Assembly: GCF_937960835.1 (NCBI RefSeq)
Contig: NZ_CALGPC010000006.1
Span: forward strand, 372,001-436,000
DNA: 64,000 bases
Origin: an uncultured Ferrovibrio sp.
GTDB lineage: Bacteria; Pseudomonadota; Alphaproteobacteria; Ferrovibrionales; Ferrovibrionaceae
Direction: 5' to 3'
Shown: in pieces, positions 60,914-64,000 of the stretch
Layout of the letters: each line of letters starts with the position of its first letter
Position numbering within the stretch: position 1 is the first letter of the stretch
Program-made: the position numbers and the translations under genes
Notes under the pieces: generated by a model
Seen by the model: the letters and a program-made list of their open reading frames with translations, nothing else
Database searches by the model: none
What the model was told of the DNA's origin: nothing

Positions 60914-61169
60914 GCTGCGGGCCTCGCAAGAATCGACACCTTAAGTTGGCGTATAAATAGCAGCGCGCTGTTTACGATTATCGGAAAATAACATTGGCCA
61001 CCAATTCTCAGTGGGTAGGTTCGCCGCATCACCGATGACGACATCATTGCTGCCGCCTCCGGGCCGCAGAGAGCGTCACTGTGATCTGTACCGTTGTCCC
61101 TGTTCGTTGCAGGCGATGACCAATGCTTACCCCCGGCGCCGTTATGCCGTCATTTGAAGGAGTAGTGTT
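60914..61169. promoter_or_regulatory. Divergent intergenic region before the beta-helix gene
   Basis: About 256 bp. The GAAGGAG ribosome site lies at its right end before TTG 61170. AT-rich promoter-like sequence (GGCGTATAAATAGC) occurs near the repressor start. No gene seen. Confidence 0.4.
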
Positions 61170-63218
61170 TTGGCTACAACGATTCAGAGTCTGATCCAGT
61201 CCGCTGCACCAGGTTCAACAGTCATCGTCCCGGCCGGAACGTATAACGTGTCCGGCCTTGTCCTGCCCGGCAACATCACGCTGAAGGCGGGCGGCAATGT
61301 CACCCTGAACGGCAACCTGACCGTGGGCGGCAACAACACCACCATCAGCGGGTTCACCTTCGCCGGTGGAACCGTCAATATCGGCAACACGACCGGCACG
61401 AAGATCGAGAATTCTGTCTTCAACGGCGGCAGCCGCGCGATCAACCTCGACAACGCGAAGTCCGCCTCGATCGTGAACAACGAGTTCCACAAGGTGTCCG
61501 GCAATGTCATTGCCGGCTGGGGCCTCGACCAGTCGACCATCTCGGGCAACAAGTTTTACGATTCCTGGCAGCCCATCAATCTGAACTTCAACAACAATCA
61601 CTCCCAGGGCCGCAACATCACCATCGAGAACAACTACTTCACCGGCACGCAGCGCATGCCGATCGAGGTTGGTCCGGCCGAGGCCTATACGCTGAACATG
61701 GTGGTGCGGGGCAACTGGTCGGAGAACATGAACAACGCCGGTTCCGACCGCGGCTGGAGCACGGATGTCGCCTACTCTCTGGTGCAGGGCAACGGCGTCA
61801 ACACCGTGATCACCGGCAACTATGCCAAGGGCATCGGCACCGGCGTCGGCATCGAGCTGAACGGCTCGGGCGAGATCTACGGCAACTACATCGAGAACTT
61901 CTGGTACGGCTCGATTGTCTACGGCAAGGGCTTCAACGTTCATGACAATGCCTTTGTCGGTGACTACATCGAGCGGGTGCTGAATTACGGCAACCAGTCG
62001 GGCACGATTGCCAACAACAAGACCTCGGCGAACGGCTTCCCGATGCCGAAGAAGCCCGGCAGCGCGCCTGCGACGACCGAGCCCAAGCCGACCGAGCCGA
62101 AGCCGGCCGATCCCGATCCGGTCGACACGGATCCGGCGCCGACCGACGGCAAGGGCAGCGGTCATCCGGTGATCGCGGTCGACGACAACTACAAGATCGA
62201 CGTCAATCAGTCCCACTGGTTCAACACCAGGCACATACTGATGAACGACAAGGGCCTCGATGGCGGCCTCAAGGTCACCAAGATCGACTCCAAGAGCGCG
62301 GCCGGTGGCACGGTCACGCTGTCGAGCGATGGCACGGTCAAGTACACTCCGGTCAAGAACTGGCAGGGCAAGGATTCGATCGAGTACACCGTGGTTGACA
62401 AGGACGGCAGCTCGGACACCGGCACGATCTACTTCCAGGTCGGCAACGGTTCCTCGACGACGACGCCGAAGCCTGCCGAACCGGCGCCCAGCAACCCGCC
62501 GGTCAGCGGCGGCGGCACCGGCAACCCGGTGGTTGCCGGCGATGACTACTACAAGACCAACGTCGATCAGAAATGGTACTTCAACACGAAGTATCTGCTG
62601 CTCAACGATAAGGGTCTTGATGGCGGCCTGAAGGTCACCGCCGTGGCATCCAAGTCGGCTGCCGGCGCCACCGTCACGCTTGATGAGAAGGGCACTGCCA
62701 TCTACACCCCGCTGAAGGGCTGGCAGGGCCATGACACCATCGAATACACGCTGGTGGATAAGGACGGCAGCACGGATATCGGCATCGTCCACATGCAGGT
62801 TGGTGACGGTACCGCGACGACGACGCCCCCGAGCAGCGGCACGACCAATCCGCCTCCGTCGAACGGTGGCAACACTGGTGGCAGCACCGGCGGCAGCAAT
62901 CCTGCTCCGTCGACCGGCACCGGCAATCCGGTGGTGGCCGGCGACGACTACCAGAAGACCCAGGCCGGGTCGAAGTACTACTTCAACAGCAAGTATCTGC
63001 TGATGAACGATACCGGCAAGGATGGTGGCCTGAAGGTCACCGAGATCGGCACCGTGACCGAAAAGGGCGGCACCGTGAAGTGGGATGCCAGCACCGGCAC
63101 GGCGATCTACACGCCGAAGACCGGCTTCAGCGGCAAGGATGCCGTCGACTATACGGTGGTTGACAAGGATGGCAGCCAGGATATCGGCACTATCCATTTC
63201 GACGTGCTGCTGGCCTGA
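61170..63218 (+). CDS. Right-handed beta-helix protein with three Ig-like (Big_9/VCBS-type) repeats
   Basis: A 682-aa acidic, Gly/Asn/Thr-rich protein. Residues 1-300 repeat the parallel beta-helix pattern (LPGNITLKAGGNVTLNGNLT, TTISGFTFAGGTVNIGNTTG, SIVNNEFHKVSGNVIAGWG), typical of polysaccharide lyases and epimerases. A Pro/Glu linker (300-325) leads to three repeats of about 95-100 residues (from about 328, 450 and 585). Each has DDxYxTN, NDKGLDGGLKVT, YTPxKxWQGxDxxEYTxVDK and DIG, the bacterial Ig-like Big_9 plan, spaced by Pro/Ser/Thr linkers. No signal peptide, so secretion by a type I exporter or similar is likely. Start TTG 61170 behind GAAGGAG. Possibly binds or trims the exopolysaccharide. 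Confidence 0.8.
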   Translation: MATTIQSLIQSAAPGSTVIVPAGTYNVSGLVLPGNITLKAGGNVTLNGNLTVGGNNTTISGFTFAGGTVNIGNTTGTKIENSVFNGGSRAINLDNAKSASIVNNEFHKVSGNVIAGWGLDQSTISGNKFYDSWQPINLNFNNNHSQGRNITIENNYFTGTQRMPIEVGPAEAYTLNMVVRGNWSENMNNAGSDRGWSTDVAYSLVQGNGVNTVITGNYAKGIGTGVGIELNGSGEIYGNYIENFWYGSIVYGKGFNVHDNAFVGDYIERVLNYGNQSGTIANNKTSANGFPMPKKPGSAPATTEPKPTEPKPADPDPVDTDPAPTDGKGSGHPVIAVDDNYKIDVNQSHWFNTRHILMNDKGLDGGLKVTKIDSKSAAGGTVTLSSDGTVKYTPVKNWQGKDSIEYTVVDKDGSSDTGTIYFQVGNGSSTTTPKPAEPAPSNPPVSGGGTGNPVVAGDDYYKTNVDQKWYFNTKYLLLNDKGLDGGLKVTAVASKSAAGATVTLDEKGTAIYTPLKGWQGHDTIEYTLVDKDGSTDIGIVHMQVGDGTATTTPPSSGTTNPPPSNGGNTGGSTGGSNPAPSTGTGNPVVAGDDYQKTQAGSKYYFNSKYLLMNDTGKDGGLKVTEIGTVTEKGGTVKWDASTGTAIYTPKTGFSGKDAVDYTVVDKDGSQDIGTIHFDVLLA

Positions 63219-63243
63219 TCGAAACAGCAATCTGAAGCCTCCT

Positions 63244-63274
63244 GGCCGCCGGAAAAATCCGGCGGCCTTTTTTT
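63244..63274 (+). terminator. Rho-independent terminator of the beta-helix gene
   Basis: GGCCGCCGGA and TCCGGCGGCC pair around AAAA, followed by seven T. It starts 25 bp after the stop codon. Confidence 0.93.
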
Positions 63275-63380
63275 CCCGGCCGAATTTTGTCTTGGCCGAA
63301 GCCGGGCCAGTCAGTGCCCCCAACTCTGTCCGCCGGACCGTCATTCGCCGGACTGCTTTTCTCTGGTTTTCTCTAGACCG

Positions 63381-64000
63381 TTATCCCCCGTTCCGCGTGC
63401 CCAAGGCCGATTTCAGCGCCGGCTCGTAAGGCTGGCGATCCTGAAGGCCGACCAGCGCGCCGGTCAGGCGCTGCCACTGATGGCCGCGCGACACAGCCCG
63501 ATGCACAACGGCATAAAAACAGGCGCAGCGCTGCGACAGCGGAAGCTCGGCGGCGATCGCTGTGCGGCAATAGGCGAACAGCAGCTTGAGCTGCTGGATG
63601 AAGATCGAATCCTGCCGCCCCGAAAACCAGGCCGCGCGGTAGGTGCCGGAGGTCTGGGCGCTGAATTGCTGCGCGTGGCAGCGCCGGTAAAACAGCGTGT
63701 CCTGGCCGAGCCAGAACGGGCCAAGCAGGCTCATCCGCGCAAGCAGAACCTTGTCGGCGCCGCTGAAGGCGCCCTGTGGCATCGCCCGCAGCAGCGCCGC
63801 GTGACGCATAAGGCCGAAGATTTCGATGCACATGAACATGTTGAGCATCACGGCCCGGAAACGCCGCACGGGATCCGCCGCCATGAGATCGGTGTTCTGT
63901 TCCGGCAAGGGCGGCCAGCAGACGCCCATGCGGTCCACATTGCCGCCGCGCTCAGGAGAGTAGGGCAGCGGGGCGCCGGTTTCATCGATCAGCACCGAGG
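63381..64000 (-). CDS. Glycosyltransferase family 2, C-terminal part (runs off right edge)
   Basis: The leftward frame is open to the window end. It has GLMRHAALLRAMPQGAFSGA and DKVLLARMSLLGPFWLGQDT, then LFYRRCHAQQFS. This is the C-terminal catalytic and acceptor region of GT-A glycosyltransferases, with the 'GADxxLLAxxxLxGxF' helix. The remaining 100 residues are helical. The catalytic DxD region lies outside the window. It is probably another enzyme of the same polysaccharide locus. Confidence 0.72.
   Translation of the reverse strand, partial: SVLIDETGAPLPYSPERGGNVDRMGVCWPPLPEQNTDLMAADPVRRFRAVMLNMFMCIEIFGLMRHAALLRAMPQGAFSGADKVLLARMSLLGPFWLGQDTLFYRRCHAQQFSAQTSGTYRAAWFSGRQDSIFIQQLKLLFAYCRTAIAAELPLSQRCACFYAVVHRAVSRGHQWQRLTGALVGLQDRQPYEPALKSALGTRNGG

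Noticed and set aside
61215..63344. 709-codon leftward open frame
   Set aside because: Antisense to the beta-helix gene. Its Val/Arg/Gly-rich composition is what the opposite strand of Asn/Gly/Thr repeats produces, and it has no motifs or RBS.
1..64000. Insertion sequences and rRNA genes
   Set aside because: No recognisable transposase with terminal inverted repeats and no rRNA sequence found. The mobile DNA here is of the integrase type.

Overview
The window reads as a high-GC alphaproteobacterial chromosome. The signs are an HrcA repressor, long ATGA-coupled operons, many ABC-transporter, SDR and GntR genes, and alphaproteobacterial-style exopolysaccharide genes. I cannot name the genus. 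Base and codon use fall into blocks: typical host DNA at the left edge and from about 35.4 kb onward, and more mosaic DNA between 1.4 and about 21.5 kb.

1-1408: host core. This holds the 5' part of hrcA (leftward), a small conserved gene, tRNA-Gly(GCC) and tRNA-Glu(CTC). The 3' end of tRNA-Glu is an integration hot spot. Its last 18 bp (TCCCCGTGGGGACGCCAA, 1391-1408) recur exactly at 10108-10125 and 21208-21225, which delimits two elements in tandem and hints at a third.

1409-10125: element A, an apparently intact integrative mobilizable element of about 8.7 kb. It encodes a tyrosine integrase, a phage gpA-type two-tyrosine HUH replication protein, a MobQ-type HUH relaxase and a divergently transcribed accessory operon (mobC-like, a 304-aa unknown, an HExxH zincin). 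It also has two tiny coupled genes, a perfect 26-bp inverted repeat and a triple-hairpin candidate oriT.

10126-21225: element B, about 11.1 kb and decaying. It starts with a wrecked integrase. It then carries a hipBA toxin-antitoxin operon with a truncated exonuclease as third gene and four operator boxes, and a second hipBA locus broken by frameshifts. Its cargo is a CadC/TPR-type regulator facing an alpha/beta-hydrolase, NmrA-like, membrane-protein, MBL and SDR operon.

21226-35400: another integrase remnant, then a catabolic block. A nine-gene leftward operon encodes a Dpp-type ABC importer, both subunits of an N,N-dimethylformamidase-like amidohydrolase, a PLP-dependent D-serine-dehydratase/D-threonine-aldolase-like enzyme and an SDR. 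With it are a GntR regulator, RidA, an HpaI-type aldolase and an SMP-30-type lactonase. Two promoters share a near-identical operator in the -35/-10 spacer. The likely logic is import of an amide, hydrolysis, PLP elimination or aldol cleavage, and RidA clean-up.

35400-45620: a second catabolic block under a GntR/FCD regulator: SDR, a complete Liv-type branched-chain ABC importer, two more SDRs, a 3-ketosteroid-dehydrogenase-like flavoprotein and a GST, mostly in one tightly coupled operon.

45720-64000: an exopolysaccharide locus. It includes a Wzz/BY-kinase protein fused to an isochorismatase-like domain that lacks the catalytic Cys, a WcaJ-type initiating sugar transferase, an HTH protein, RfbF, a nucleotide-sugar SDR, two C-methyltransferase-type proteins, a WecG-type transferase, a flippase, a deacetylase, another methyltransferase, a frameshifted repressor, a beta-helix protein with three Ig-like repeats, and the end of a GT2 glycosyltransferase.
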